This document shows, one piece after another, positions 15,523-23,527 of a DNA stretch of 27,975 bases. The notes under the pieces were generated by a model. The model did no database searches. It was given only the letters and a program-made list of their open reading frames with translations, and was not told the DNA's origin. The position numbers and the translations under genes were made by a program. Location of the stretch: assembly GCA_016839655.1 (NCBI GenBank), contig JAEOTW010000271.1, forward strand, positions 1-27,975, in the 5' to 3' direction. This stretch comes from Promethearchaeota archaeon (lineage in GTDB: Archaea > Asgardarchaeota > Lokiarchaeia > Sigynarchaeales > SOKP01). Every line of letters begins with the position of its first letter. The stretch's first letter is position 1.

Positions 15523-16563
15523 TTAACTAATATTTGCTCCTACTTGCCTTAATAGACTAAAAAGTTCTTCTTTTACATTCAGAAACGATTCATTTTTCCA
15601 AGCTACCATTTTTGGATAAATTGAATTCTCGAAAAACTCGGGATCTAATTTAAACGTCTCTACCACAATATTTAAAATCTCTGAATTAGGAACACCCAGA
15701 TATTCGTCAAGCTTCCAAATTGATTTCAAAATGCCCCAAATCTGTCTTCGTGCCCATTTTTCTACTTTTTCAAAGTCATAAATTTCTTTTATAACATTTA
15801 AAGTTTCTTCCGGAGTTTTACGTAATAAATTAAAAATGGCAACCATATCCGCTTCTCTACTTGACTGATTAGTAGGTTTTATGGAAACTGTACATTTAAA
15901 TTTATCCCTCTTTACGAAATATGCAACAAGGCGCAGAAAATTGCTCTTACTTAATCCCCAATGATCTTTGATTGGAAATTGGTATCCAAATAGTTTGGAT
16001 GATTTAAGCTCCTCTTTTCTTTCAGACCTTTTTGATCCTCCAGTAAATACCCAGAGGCTTGTAGCGTAGAATAAAAATCCACTTGTTCTTTCACCACCTT
16101 TTACTTTAAGTAACCCATGCGCTATAATTCTATAATTTGTAAGAAAAACGTGTCCAGAATTTACTGAAACTGTAAGTGGCGTGGTTTTCATTTTGTACGT
16201 CCCCGATTCACTCTGCTGTATCAATTCAGTTTGTTTTACATTCCCACTACAATCATATAGTATTTCTTCATCCTCATATAAACAATATTTTTCAAGGATA
16301 TATCTTTTCATTTCTGTTCGTTTTTCAACTCCAATGATTTTACGTATTTTAACCATAAAAGTTTCATAAAGATTTTTCATAAAAAAGTCAGGATTTAATC
16401 TAAATGTTTCTCCAATAAAATCGAAATATTCAGGGCTACTAAGGTGGTCTTTCTCGAAATCAAATATTAGTTTCATGATTTTTTTAGTATTTGGCCTTGG
16501 ACTTTCAAGTTCGCCTTTAATCATATCCAATACTTGATTAGTACCAACCATTAACTCATTCAT
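15523..16563 (-). CDS. PH/GRAM-like domain protein flanked by repeated helical segments
   Basis: 346 residues. The central part (about 95-230) starts with EDEEILYDCSGNV and contains GHVFLTNYRIIAHG, the typical core of GRAM and bacterial PH-like domains, followed by beta strands (HWGLSKSNFLRLVAYFV). Before and after it lie helical segments that resemble each other: ETFRLNPDFFMKNLYETF (52-69) and ETFKLDPEFFENSIYPKM (302-319). The protein therefore looks like a PH-like core bracketed by a duplicated helical unit. It has no membrane segment. Membrane-lipid or protein binding is inferred, not shown. A strong SD (AGGAGGA, plus-strand 16572-16578) precedes the ATG. It is single, and divergent from another PH-like gene at 16836. 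Confidence 0.65.
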   Translation of the reverse strand: MNELMVGTNQVLDMIKGELESPRPNTKKIMKLIFDFEKDHLSSPEYFDFIGETFRLNPDFFMKNLYETFMVKIRKIIGVEKRTEMKRYILEKYCLYEDEEILYDCSGNVKQTELIQQSESGTYKMKTTPLTVSVNSGHVFLTNYRIIAHGLLKVKGGERTSGFLFYATSLWVFTGGSKRSERKEELKSSKLFGYQFPIKDHWGLSKSNFLRLVAYFVKRDKFKCTVSIKPTNQSSREADMVAIFNLLRKTPEETLNVIKEIYDFEKVEKWARRQIWGILKSIWKLDEYLGVPNSEILNIVVETFKLDPEFFENSIYPKMVAWKNESFLNVKEELFSLLRQVGANIS

Positions 16564-16571
16564 TATATTTA

Positions 16572-16578
16572 TCCTCCT
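16572..16578 (-). promoter_or_regulatory. Shine-Dalgarno site for the PH/GRAM-like gene
   Basis: The minus strand reads AGGAGGATAAATATAATG, an SD 9-10 nt before the ATG at 16563. A TATTATAAT box lies just upstream of it. Confidence 0.65.
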
Positions 16579-16835
16579 AATTATAATATATCAAAATTTA
16601 ATTAGACAGATTTGAATATAAAAGTTATACTTGAAGTCATTGGCAAATTCAATTTTTTACTGGTAGAAATAGGAGAATTAGGTTAAGAAAGAATTAATAC
16701 TACTTTTTGTTTTAGAATTGCTCAAAAAATATATTAAGACTAGTCGTTTTCTTGGAAAATTATGTCAAAGAATTGGCATTACTACAAAATTAATGAAAAA
16801 GAATTAAATAGTAAACTCTGCTATTGATAATCATT

Positions 16836-17456
16836 ATGCAATCCATAAGTGATTATATAGAAGATGATGAGAAGATACTATTTCAACGAACTCTTATAAA
16901 TCCTGCACATAAAAAAAATATTAAAAGCCTTATGATTATGGGGTATACAAGTCTAATTCTTCTTACAATTTTTATCACTGGATTTATGATTTTTATATCA
17001 TTTATTGTTTTTAGCATATTACTAGGATTTATAGTTTCTATTTTTGTTCTTACAACTTTAGCTCTTTATTTACCATACCATAGATACGCTAACATCCTTA
17101 AGGTTACGTTCAAACAGATTAAAAAATATAAAGAACTTTATGTTCTTACAAATAGAACGTGGATTCAAAAGAGTTTAGATATTTTGAGTGTTAATGAATC
17201 TACATTTCCATTACAAATTACTTTACAAAAAGATCTAATAAAAATTGATTTTAGTCAGATTAAATCCTTCTTTGTGCAAAGGAGGGATTCATATAAAAAT
17301 TATTTTATTGGTTTTGATATAGAATTACCTTCTGGGCAAGGCTTTTTTATACCTTACCAGATTTTTCCTGAATTTATAGAAATTTTAAAGGAAGTTATTC
17401 CAATTCAAAGAGAAGTCCATGATAAGCATGGATTAATATACTTTCACCGGGAATAG
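16836..17456 (+). CDS. Membrane protein with bacterial-PH-like domain
   Basis: 206 residues from ATG 16836 (210 from TTG 16824). A short cytosolic start (SDYIEDDEKILFQRTL) resembles the beginning of bPH/DUF304 domains. It is followed by two membrane segments (about 35-58 and 62-84, counted from the TTG), then a soluble domain with the characteristic ELYVLTNRTWIQKS strand pair and a C-terminal beta/alpha part (DFSQIKSFFVQRR, IELPSGQGFFIPY). This split layout is typical of bacterial PH-like membrane proteins of unknown function. ATG is preferred because a TTAAATA box (16804-16810) lies about 29 nt upstream, suiting a leaderless mRNA. It is divergent from the PH/GRAM-like gene and convergent with the methyltransferase pair. 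Confidence 0.65.
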   Translation: MQSISDYIEDDEKILFQRTLINPAHKKNIKSLMIMGYTSLILLTIFITGFMIFISFIVFSILLGFIVSIFVLTTLALYLPYHRYANILKVTFKQIKKYKELYVLTNRTWIQKSLDILSVNESTFPLQITLQKDLIKIDFSQIKSFFVQRRDSYKNYFIGFDIELPSGQGFFIPYQIFPEFIEILKEVIPIQREVHDKHGLIYFHRE

Positions 17457-17522
17457 GTAGTTAATCATGAGTTGGGAATTATGCTCCATTGGTTAATACA
17501 CCAAAATGTTTCATTTTTATAT

Positions 17523-18158
17523 TTATTTGGAACTGATGGCTGTGATCCAGCCCTTCATATAATTCTCAAATAATTGTATATTGGAATAACCCGCTTTTTT
17601 CAAGAACATTCTATATTCCTCTGGAGTATGAATTGTAAAATTACCTAATTTTGCCCATTTTTCAGCTTTTTTTCTTTTCATTTCATTTGTACCAATATAT
17701 CCTTCATTAACTAACAATAAAAATCCAGTCGGTTTAAGTACCCTATAAATTTCTTTTAGATCTTTTATTAAATCTGGCCAGAAATAATAAGCTTCAAAAC
17801 CAGTGACTAAATCAAAAAAATTATCCTGAAAGGGTAAAGCTGATACTGTACTTTGAGAAATTTCTACAATTCCTTTTTCTATATATTTCTTATTTTCTTT
17901 GCGACTAATATAGACAGATGTTTCAGAATAATCAATTCCATACAGTTTTCCCTCTGTTATAATCTCGGCAAAATGTCTTATATTGGCTCCACCGCCACAT
18001 CCTATATCTAAAATTTTGTAATTTGATTCTATTGAGATATGGGATAAACCCCATTTTGCTAACTTAGAATGTCCTCTATTCATTCCTTTTGCTATTATTC
18101 TTCCCAATTTTCCATTAGGTTTTCTTACTTGATTTACTAGTACTTGTTTGAGATCCAT
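17523..18158 (-). CDS. Class I SAM-dependent methyltransferase
   Basis: 211 residues. The SAM site is motif I KILDIGCGGGAN (48-59), the acidic loop is YGIDYSETSV, and motif IV is FDLVTGFEAYYFWPD, followed by LKEIYRVLKPTGFLLLVNEG, all in Rossmann order. The protein belongs to the Methyltransf_11/UbiE-like group that methylates small molecules, often quinones or lipids; the acceptor is not known. Start at ATG 18158. It is the second gene of a tandem pair with the membrane-anchored methyltransferase at 18173, with a 14-nt gap, so the two probably act in one pathway. It is convergent with the PH-like gene, with only 66 nt between them. Confidence 0.88.
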   Translation of the reverse strand: MDLKQVLVNQVRKPNGKLGRIIAKGMNRGHSKLAKWGLSHISIESNYKILDIGCGGGANIRHFAEIITEGKLYGIDYSETSVYISRKENKKYIEKGIVEISQSTVSALPFQDNFFDLVTGFEAYYFWPDLIKDLKEIYRVLKPTGFLLLVNEGYIGTNEMKRKKAEKWAKLGNFTIHTPEEYRMFLKKAGYSNIQLFENYMKGWITAISSK

Positions 18159-18172
18159 TTTTACACTCTAAT

Positions 18173-18946
18173 CTATTTAATTCCGCATAATAAACCCATA
18201 GTTTTCAATTCTGATTTCACTAATCTTGGTATCGATATCTCGTCTATAGTTTCGACAAATTCAACCTGTTGGATACCCCAATTCTTTACTTGTTTTATTA
18301 AATCCTCAGTTAACCCATATCTTCTCTTATTTTTAAATGTATCTTGTAATGAAAATGTACCTCCCTTTTTCAATACGCGAAGTGATTCATTGATAAGTTT
18401 TCTTTTATCCCTTGCATCTCTAACTTCATGATATACGAAGTTACTTACTATCGCATCGAATTGACCGTCCTTAAAAGGTAATTTTGAAGCGCTCGCTCTC
18501 TGAAATATTACTTGATCGGCTACCCCTTCGTGTTTGGCATTTTCTTCACATTGCAGTTTAGAATAATTCCATCCTTTACCCCAATGATCAATTCCGTAAA
18601 TTTCAGATTCTGGAAATCTTTTTGCTAATTTTATCGCTAATGCTCCCGCTCCTGTACCTACGTCAAGTGCTTTTCCTTGTCCATTCCAAGGCAATTTTTG
18701 GATTACTATATCCCAAATCTTATATTGTATTTCTTTATTATTTAATGAAAAATACCAATAAAGATACATCATATAACTGAAAGGTAAAAGCCATACTCCT
18801 GCTAGTATCCATAAAACTATTTTCGCAATCGGAGATATTGGAAATAATGTAGGAATTAATAAAGCTAAAAATACCACAATAAAGAAATATATCATATTTC
18901 GAGGTACCCAATTTCCATAATCAATTGATTCCTTAATATTTGTCAC
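18173..18946 (-). CDS. Membrane-anchored class I SAM-dependent methyltransferase
   Basis: 257 residues. Two hydrophobic segments (about 17-36 and 42-66) anchor it in the membrane. The catalytic domain follows, with motif I ALDVGTGAGAL (93-103), YGIDHWGKGW after the second strand, and FDAIVSNFVYHEV and LINESLRVLKKGG. The YHEV stretch and the overall order match the UbiE/Methyltransf_25 group. Anchoring suggests a lipid-like or membrane acceptor, an inference. It is the first gene of the tandem pair. The start is GTG 18946, which overlaps an AGGTGA Shine-Dalgarno-like sequence (plus-strand 18943-18948), so the real start may lie slightly downstream; in-frame ATT 18937 is 5 nt after the SD. Confidence 0.85.
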   Translation of the reverse strand: MTNIKESIDYGNWVPRNMIYFFIVVFLALLIPTLFPISPIAKIVLWILAGVWLLPFSYMMYLYWYFSLNNKEIQYKIWDIVIQKLPWNGQGKALDVGTGAGALAIKLAKRFPESEIYGIDHWGKGWNYSKLQCEENAKHEGVADQVIFQRASASKLPFKDGQFDAIVSNFVYHEVRDARDKRKLINESLRVLKKGGTFSLQDTFKNKRRYGLTEDLIKQVKNWGIQQVEFVETIDEISIPRLVKSELKTMGLLCGIK

Positions 18947-19130
18947 CTATATTACTTTTTTTAATATTAAATAATTTATTCATATATTTAAATTTAGTTG
19001 TCCCTAAATCATATTATGAAAATATAAAAAAAGAAAAGGATTATGAATAAAAGAATTGATATTTAGAGAGATATTAAGAATATTTAATAATTAGATTATC
19101 CAAGAATATAATGAGTAATTGATAAGCTTA

Positions 19131-20084
19131 TTATTTAATCTTTCTGTAATTTTTAGCTATATTACGAATATGCCGATGATCAGTACCACAACACCCACCA
19201 AGGATCTGTATGTCTGAGTTTAAGTATAAATTAATCATTTTTTTGCTCCAACTCTTTGGATTTTCAGAATCCACTTTATCAAGTAATTCTAATTCTTCAG
19301 GGCTTTTTGGAGAACCATTAGCTTGTATACCCTTAAGTCGATTTTTAACCAATTCTGTATTATTTGGTTCAGTATTGATTGCTTGTTTACAATTCGTTGG
19401 ATGAATGCAATTCACCATATAAAAGGTAGGTTTTGGTGAAATTGAATTATCAATTGAAAATATTGCTTCATAAAGGGATCTACCATCTAGTAGTGTCCCG
19501 TCAGGCCGAATTACGAAACTAATTATATATTCTCGGTCTGATTCTGCCATAGCTTTAGCAATCCCAAGTGCTTCTGAATATGCTGGAAGAGTACTAGCCA
19601 TTAGGAAATCTACTCCTGCTTTACTTAACTCTTGCACTTGAGATTTATGAAAATCGTATGCCTTTTCGCTTGATAGAGCAATTTCAGGATCATATGCATC
19701 TCCTTTACATCCCATCAATCCTCCAATCAATATTTTTATCCCTTTATGCCTATAACGGCTTCTTATTTGATCTAGAAAATTTACACACTCAGCATTCAAA
19801 CTCCTTTCTTTATATCCTGCCAATTCGATACTTTCTGGATTTGCACGCCAAGTAGGAGCTAAGTTGAGTATTGGGAGGTTGAATTTTTCCGCTACCGAGA
19901 TATATTGATTATATATTTTTTCAAGAATAATTCTACCATCTGTATTATACACCATGGCCGCATTCTGAATGTAGGGATTTAATTGATAATTAAATTCACA
20001 TTTAACTCTTTCGATTACCGCTCCTTCGGCCAAAACTAATGGATGTTCTGAAAGTACCTCCTCTAAAACCATTTTCGATTTCAT
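19131..20084 (-). CDS. Homocysteine S-methyltransferase family protein
   Basis: 317 residues, a normal length for the single-domain family. The zinc ligands are at their expected places: Cys226 in MVNCIHPTN and the Cys pair in GGCCGTDHRHI (Cys298, Cys299). The TIM-barrel elements SKAGVDFLMASTLPAYSEALG and ISFVIRPDGTLLDG also fit. The usual reaction transfers a methyl group from S-methylmethionine or SAM to homocysteine. Family members also use other thiols, and betaine-type donors are possible. The N-terminal glutamate and the Thr/Gly positions (LAEGAVIERV) deviate from the usual DGG(X)GT start, so the donor is uncertain. It starts 12 nt after the Imm63-like gene, which precedes it on the minus strand, so the two share a transcript. 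Starts ATG 20084 or ATG 20072 are both possible. Confidence 0.88.
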   Translation of the reverse strand: MKSKMVLEEVLSEHPLVLAEGAVIERVKCEFNYQLNPYIQNAAMVYNTDGRIILEKIYNQYISVAEKFNLPILNLAPTWRANPESIELAGYKERSLNAECVNFLDQIRSRYRHKGIKILIGGLMGCKGDAYDPEIALSSEKAYDFHKSQVQELSKAGVDFLMASTLPAYSEALGIAKAMAESDREYIISFVIRPDGTLLDGRSLYEAIFSIDNSISPKPTFYMVNCIHPTNCKQAINTEPNNTELVKNRLKGIQANGSPKSPEELELLDKVDSENPKSWSKKMINLYLNSDIQILGGCCGTDHRHIRNIAKNYRKIK

Positions 20085-20096
20085 TCCTCTAAAAAT

Positions 20097-20513
20097 TTAT
20101 TCATCATCATCAAAAGGATGTTCTTTGAGTATTTTCTCAAGGTCCTCCTTCTCCCAAAATGCAAATTTCGAATCTAGTTTTTCCATTAATTCGATTTGTT
20201 TAGCAAATAACTGTCTCCTAAAATCTTCATTGGGTTTACGATGCTCTAATTCATATTCACTAGCTATATTAAACACTATTGATTTGAATATCCAATATAA
20301 TAGTTTATCAAGATTTTTCGTCTGTCTTCGTTCAAATTCTGTTCCTCTCTCACTAATTACATAATTGTATTCTTTTTTTTTAATTTCTATATGCGGAGTA
20401 CCAAATCCATCACTGGAGGAGCGAACGGATAGTAAATGACTTGGAGCGTTGATTCTTTTCCCGTATTCCCTTACTTTTTTCCTAATTGTAGAAATAGAAT
20501 AGATCTTGGTCAT
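20097..20513 (-). CDS. Imm63-family immunity-like protein
   Basis: 138 residues. The sequence matches the Imm63 pattern as I recall it: KKVREYGKRINAPSHLL, TPHIEI, YNYVISERGTEFERR, LDKLLYWIFKSIVFNIASEYE, and the characteristic C-terminal LKEHPFDDD. In bacteria Imm63 proteins neutralise polymorphic toxins. Here no toxin lies beside it, and it precedes a homocysteine methyltransferase-like gene by 12 nt. It could protect against a toxin from another cell, or have been adopted for another job. It is cytosolic, with no signal peptide. Start ATG 20513, with a TATATAAAAT-like box about 33 nt upstream. It is divergent from the unknown protein at 20632. Confidence 0.8.
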   Translation of the reverse strand: MTKIYSISTIRKKVREYGKRINAPSHLLSVRSSSDGFGTPHIEIKKKEYNYVISERGTEFERRQTKNLDKLLYWIFKSIVFNIASEYELEHRKPNEDFRRQLFAKQIELMEKLDSKFAFWEKEDLEKILKEHPFDDDE

Positions 20514-20540
20514 AAGATCTTTATTGTGCTTAAAATTTAT

Positions 20541-20550
20541 AATTTTATAT
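20541..20550 (-). promoter_or_regulatory. TATA box for the Imm63-like gene
   Basis: The minus strand reads TATATAAAAT about 30 nt before ATG 20513, a good archaeal TATA element, implying a short or no leader. Confidence 0.4.
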
Positions 20551-20631
20551 AGACTATAGCCTGAAGAAAATATATAAATTTTAACTTTACTATTATTTAT
20601 TAAAAAAAAATCTTTTATAAAGTTGGTTTAA

Positions 20632-21036
20632 ATGGAAGAAATCCATCAATACTTAATGAAGCACTGTTCTTTCCTATATTTGCCAAATCAATTTCGATTT
20701 GTTGAATCTGACTCATCCGAAAGCCTTGGAAATGCATTCCTGGTTCTCGAACATAAGGATTTGCGCTTGAAATTCATAAAAGACAGAGGGCAACTCTTCC
20801 TTGATTTTCAGCCAACAAGTTCAAATCGTAAAAAAGATTGGTTTTCGATTGATATTGTCAAACAGTTAGTCACAGGCAATATTGAGCCTTCTGCTGAAAT
20901 GGATATTGAGAAAGCAAAGTTCTTGAAAAGCAATCTGGATGAAATTAAACGACTCTTTTCTACTACTAATTTGGAAGATACACTTAAGAAACTAAGAGAA
21001 CTAGAACGTGCAAGAGCAAAACGCTTATTTGGGTGA
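20632..21036 (+). CDS. Small protein of unknown function, immunity-like
   Basis: 134 residues. The N-terminal ~75 form alternating strands (FRFVESDSSESLGNAFLVLEH, LRLKFIKDRGQLFLDFQP, DWFSIDIVKQLV). A helical C-terminus follows (FLKSNLDEIKRLFSTTNLEDTLKKLRELERARAKR). The alpha/beta core resembles small proteins found beside toxin-immunity genes in bacteria, but I cannot name the family. It is divergent from the Imm63-like gene across about 118 nt, so the two may be a functional or inherited pair. It has an ATG start and no membrane segment. It ends 2 nt before the convergent broken PH-like gene. Confidence 0.55.
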   Translation: MEEIHQYLMKHCSFLYLPNQFRFVESDSSESLGNAFLVLEHKDLRLKFIKDRGQLFLDFQPTSSNRKKDWFSIDIVKQLVTGNIEPSAEMDIEKAKFLKSNLDEIKRLFSTTNLEDTLKKLRELERARAKRLFG

Positions 21037-21038
21037 TT

Positions 21039-21614
21039 CTATTCTATGAAATTTTTTCTTAAATCATAGGGTATTTTAAATAGACTAAAAAACATCTTTA
21101 TTTCTAAGTCTTTCGGAAATTCTTGGATAAGATAAAAAATAGATATGAACCTCTTTTTTACTCCTCGTGGTAGATAGATAGTAACCCTCATGGCTTCAAT
21201 TAAATCATTCACTTTTACTTTTCCTTCAATGTCTCTAACATTTTCCCATAAGAAAAATCCTTTACTTATAGATTTTTGATAATAAACTCCCATTGAACTA
21301 ATAACTAATGCGTTTCTTAATTTTAACAGAAGAAGTGAGGGCCAAAATGTCCAGAATATAAATATAAATAATGCAACTCCAATATGAAAAAAAGATAATG
21401 AGATTAAGAATATCAATCCAAAAATTGACGTGATTATTAAAATAGCCCAATCTCCACGCCTTAAACCTCCTTTTAATACAAAAATTTTTCCATTTAGAAA
21501 TTCTTCTCGAATTTGATCGCTAGTTTTGTATTTTCCAAAATTTTATTTTTTCTCTTTATAATTGTTATATACTTCTTTTAATTGTTCAATATGATTTTCG
21601 CTATACATACCCAT
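21039..21614 (-). pseudogene. PH-like membrane protein gene interrupted by in-frame TAA
   Basis: From ATG 21614 (or 21608) the minus strand reads 23 codons (ending NNYKEKK), then TAA (21543-21545). It then continues in the same frame for 167 codons to a second stop at 21039. The downstream part begins NFGKYKTSDQIREEFLNGK and has two hydrophobic segments followed by a PH-like domain (VISSMGVYYQKSISKGFFLWENVRDIEG). The only canonical start downstream of the TAA is TTG 21416, which would cut into the first membrane segment. A single change (AAA to TAA) would explain the break. The product, if made, would resemble the other small PH-like membrane proteins in the window. It starts 11 nt after the DUF5655 gene stop, so an operon is likely. 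Confidence 0.65.
21543..21545 (-). other. In-frame TAA interrupting the PH-like gene
   Basis: Stop codon at codon 24 of the frame opened by ATG 21614. The frame on both sides reads as coding, which supports a point nonsense mutation or a base-call error over two separate genes. Confidence 0.6.
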
Positions 21615-21625
21615 TACCAGAGATT

Positions 21626-22510
21626 TTATGATGCTTTTTTCATATGTAAATCATAACAATGTTTAATTAAGTCAATAATTTCATTAATTTGTTCATTTTT
21701 TGTTATCCTTACTTTAAAATTAATGTTTCCATTTCCATATGTTCTAGGAAGTGGTTCTATCTTGATATTCCCCAATTTTTCAAGTTTTGGTACAAATTTT
21801 CCAAATTTTAAAATAATTTCTATCTCTTCATTTTTTGGTTTAATATTAATTATTGTAAATTCTGTAGTCCGGCTAAAGCCTAATGCGTTGTGTTGATGAT
21901 AAAATATTTCTCTAATATCATTTCCTAAAGCCAGAATCTTGTTTCTTAAAATTAAAAAGAGATCTTTTAATTCAGGAAGCATTTCAGCTTGAAGTGATTT
22001 ATTTTGTAGGCTTAAAGAATTATCAAATTCTAAGGCTTCATTTCTTATAGTTTCCTTCGAAATAAAACTCAAATACTCTACCTTCTTATCTAAGGATATT
22101 TTTTTGTCATCTAACGCGACATCAATTAATAATCTGTCTGCAACTGTTCCCCTTTTGAAGGTTTCGAAAATCTGGTAACGATTTCCATTAGTTAGTACAC
22201 AGATATCGATATTATCCTCATACGCATAATTTGTTGCTTGAATTTGATATTTTTGTTCTAATTTACTGCGTAATGGTTTCGCCTCAAGATAGATCTGACT
22301 TCCGTTATATTTCAGAATATAATCTACATAGCCACCACTTGAAGTTTTACAATTTCTCGAGATCTCATCCAAATCAAAGATATTCCAACCTAAAGCTAAC
22401 AACATTGGATCTATAAGGATGACTCTCGTATCCTCTTCATTCAGATCTTTGGACTTCAGAGTGGCTATTCTAGCACAGAGCGACAATAGATGTTTTTTAT
22501 CTAAAGGCAC
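21626..22510 (-). CDS. PD-(D/E)XK nuclease-like protein with C-terminal DUF5655 domain
   Basis: 294 residues. The N-terminal half resembles the HsdR_N (type I restriction R-subunit N-terminal) fold: NEEDTRVILIDPMLLALGWNI, then Asp63 in YVDYILKYNG and the ExK motif in YLEAKPL (Glu76, Lys78). The C-terminal ~100 residues (IREIFYHQHNALGFSRTTEFTIINI) match DUF5655, a domain that often follows such nucleases. The nuclease residues are present, but no methylase, specificity or helicase subunit is next to it, so it is a stand-alone protein, perhaps in DNA repair or defence. The annotated start is GTG 22510, which overlaps the stop of a 4-codon upstream ORF that has its own SD (see 22510-22524). Confidence 0.78.
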   Translation of the reverse strand: MPLDKKHLLSLCARIATLKSKDLNEEDTRVILIDPMLLALGWNIFDLDEISRNCKTSSGGYVDYILKYNGSQIYLEAKPLRSKLEQKYQIQATNYAYEDNIDICVLTNGNRYQIFETFKRGTVADRLLIDVALDDKKISLDKKVEYLSFISKETIRNEALEFDNSLSLQNKSLQAEMLPELKDLFLILRNKILALGNDIREIFYHQHNALGFSRTTEFTIINIKPKNEEIEIILKFGKFVPKLEKLGNIKIEPLPRTYGNGNINFKVRITKNEQINEIIDLIKHCYDLHMKKAS

Positions 22511-22524
22511 TATGATTGATACAT
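22510..22524 (-). promoter_or_regulatory. Four-codon upstream ORF with SD, overlapping the nuclease-like gene start
   Basis: The minus strand reads AAGGTGG (plus-strand 22532-22538), then ATG at 22524 and three more codons (MYQS), ending in TAG whose G is the first base of the GTG start at 22510. This is a typical termination-reinitiation layout. A one-base deletion error in this stretch is the alternative. Confidence 0.4.
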
Positions 22525-22675
22525 AAAAATTCCACCTTAAAAATGTGAACTATGATGTACAAAGTAATTTATAAATTTAAAAGTAATCTAGAAATAATCC
22601 TTCACTAATAGAATAAAAATATAGAAAATAAACAAAGACTGTAATAATAAAATAAGTGAAAATCATTAATTAGAA

Positions 22676-22683
22676 TTATAAAT
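22676..22683 (+). promoter_or_regulatory. TATA box for the toroid/methyltransferase unit
   Basis: TTATAAAT is centred about 26 nt before ATG 22706, the spacing for leaderless initiation. ATG 22694 is too close to the box to be in the mRNA. Confidence 0.5.
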
Positions 22684-22705
22684 AAAATTAGTAATGGTGT
22701 TTATT

Positions 22706-23527
22706 ATGGGACTTAATCTTGAAAATCAGTTAAAAAAGATAAAAGAATTCATATTTCAAAATGGAAGGCTCATTGAGAGAAAGTTATTTTCATTCTTTTT
22801 TGAAAATGGAAACAAAGATGATGTTCTTAAGGCTTTAATGGCATATCAAAATCTGGATGGGGGATTCGGTAATGGAATTGAACCAGATTTATTATGTCCA
22901 GATAGTACTGCTATTGGTGCTGAAACTGCTATGTATATTCTTGATCTCTTAGAATATGTAGATAATGAAATCATAGATCCTTTAATTAACTGGATTATTG
23001 ATGAACAGAATGAAGAAGGATATATTAATCATCCTCCTAAAAATATGTACAATTATCCGTTTCAAGAATGGTGGGGTCGCCCTGATGATATAAGAATACT
23101 GGCTCTATCAGGTTTACTTAAAAAATGGGGATTTAAAGACACAAGTTTTTATGAAAAAGTGAAACGTTATTATTCAACATGCACTCTTCCTAAAGAATAT
23201 CAACTATATGAGTATCCTTATTTTGTATATCTGAAATACCTAGGAGAGAGTAATGAGGAAAAACAGACGCTTCAACAGATTATTAATCAACTCCCGAGTC
23301 TTTTTGAAAAAAATAGGGAACATTACCTGTTGTTTGGTCGGCATTGGTACCATGCCCTTGATATAGTAGATAAAAAAATTATAAAAACTGAAGCTGATAT
23401 TTTTTTTAATGGTCTTCAAAACGATGGTGGTCTAAAAATAGTCTATCAGGATTTATCTCATTGGAGACCAATATGGACTTTAGATGCTCTAATCTTATTA
23501 AAGAAATCAAGAATGATTGAATTATGA
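22706..23527 (+). CDS. Alpha/alpha-toroid (prenyltransferase/squalene-cyclase-like) protein
   Basis: 273 residues from ATG 22706 (277 from ATG 22694). Three toroid-repeat turns are visible: ALMAYQNLDGGFGNGIEP, NWIIDEQNEEGYIN and FFNGLQNDGGLKIVY. They match the QW-like repeats of terpene-cyclase and prenyltransferase beta folds. No DxDD or DDxD catalytic motif is obvious, so the activity is open; proteins of this type in bacteria are annotated only as squalene/prenyltransferase repeat proteins. ATG 22706 is preferred because a TATA-like TTATAAAT lies about 26 nt upstream. The stop overlaps the start of the methyltransferase by 4 nt (ATGA), so the two are translationally coupled. The protein at 1-871 has the same general fold. 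Confidence 0.78.
   Translation: MGLNLENQLKKIKEFIFQNGRLIERKLFSFFFENGNKDDVLKALMAYQNLDGGFGNGIEPDLLCPDSTAIGAETAMYILDLLEYVDNEIIDPLINWIIDEQNEEGYINHPPKNMYNYPFQEWWGRPDDIRILALSGLLKKWGFKDTSFYEKVKRYYSTCTLPKEYQLYEYPYFVYLKYLGESNEEKQTLQQIINQLPSLFEKNREHYLLFGRHWYHALDIVDKKIIKTEADIFFNGLQNDGGLKIVYQDLSHWRPIWTLDALILLKKSRMIEL

Noticed and set aside
16761..16826. A 21-codon frame starting ATG TCA AAG AAT upstream of the PH-like gene
   Set aside because: No SD, no conservation evidence and no TATA spacing. It could be chance in an AT-rich spacer.
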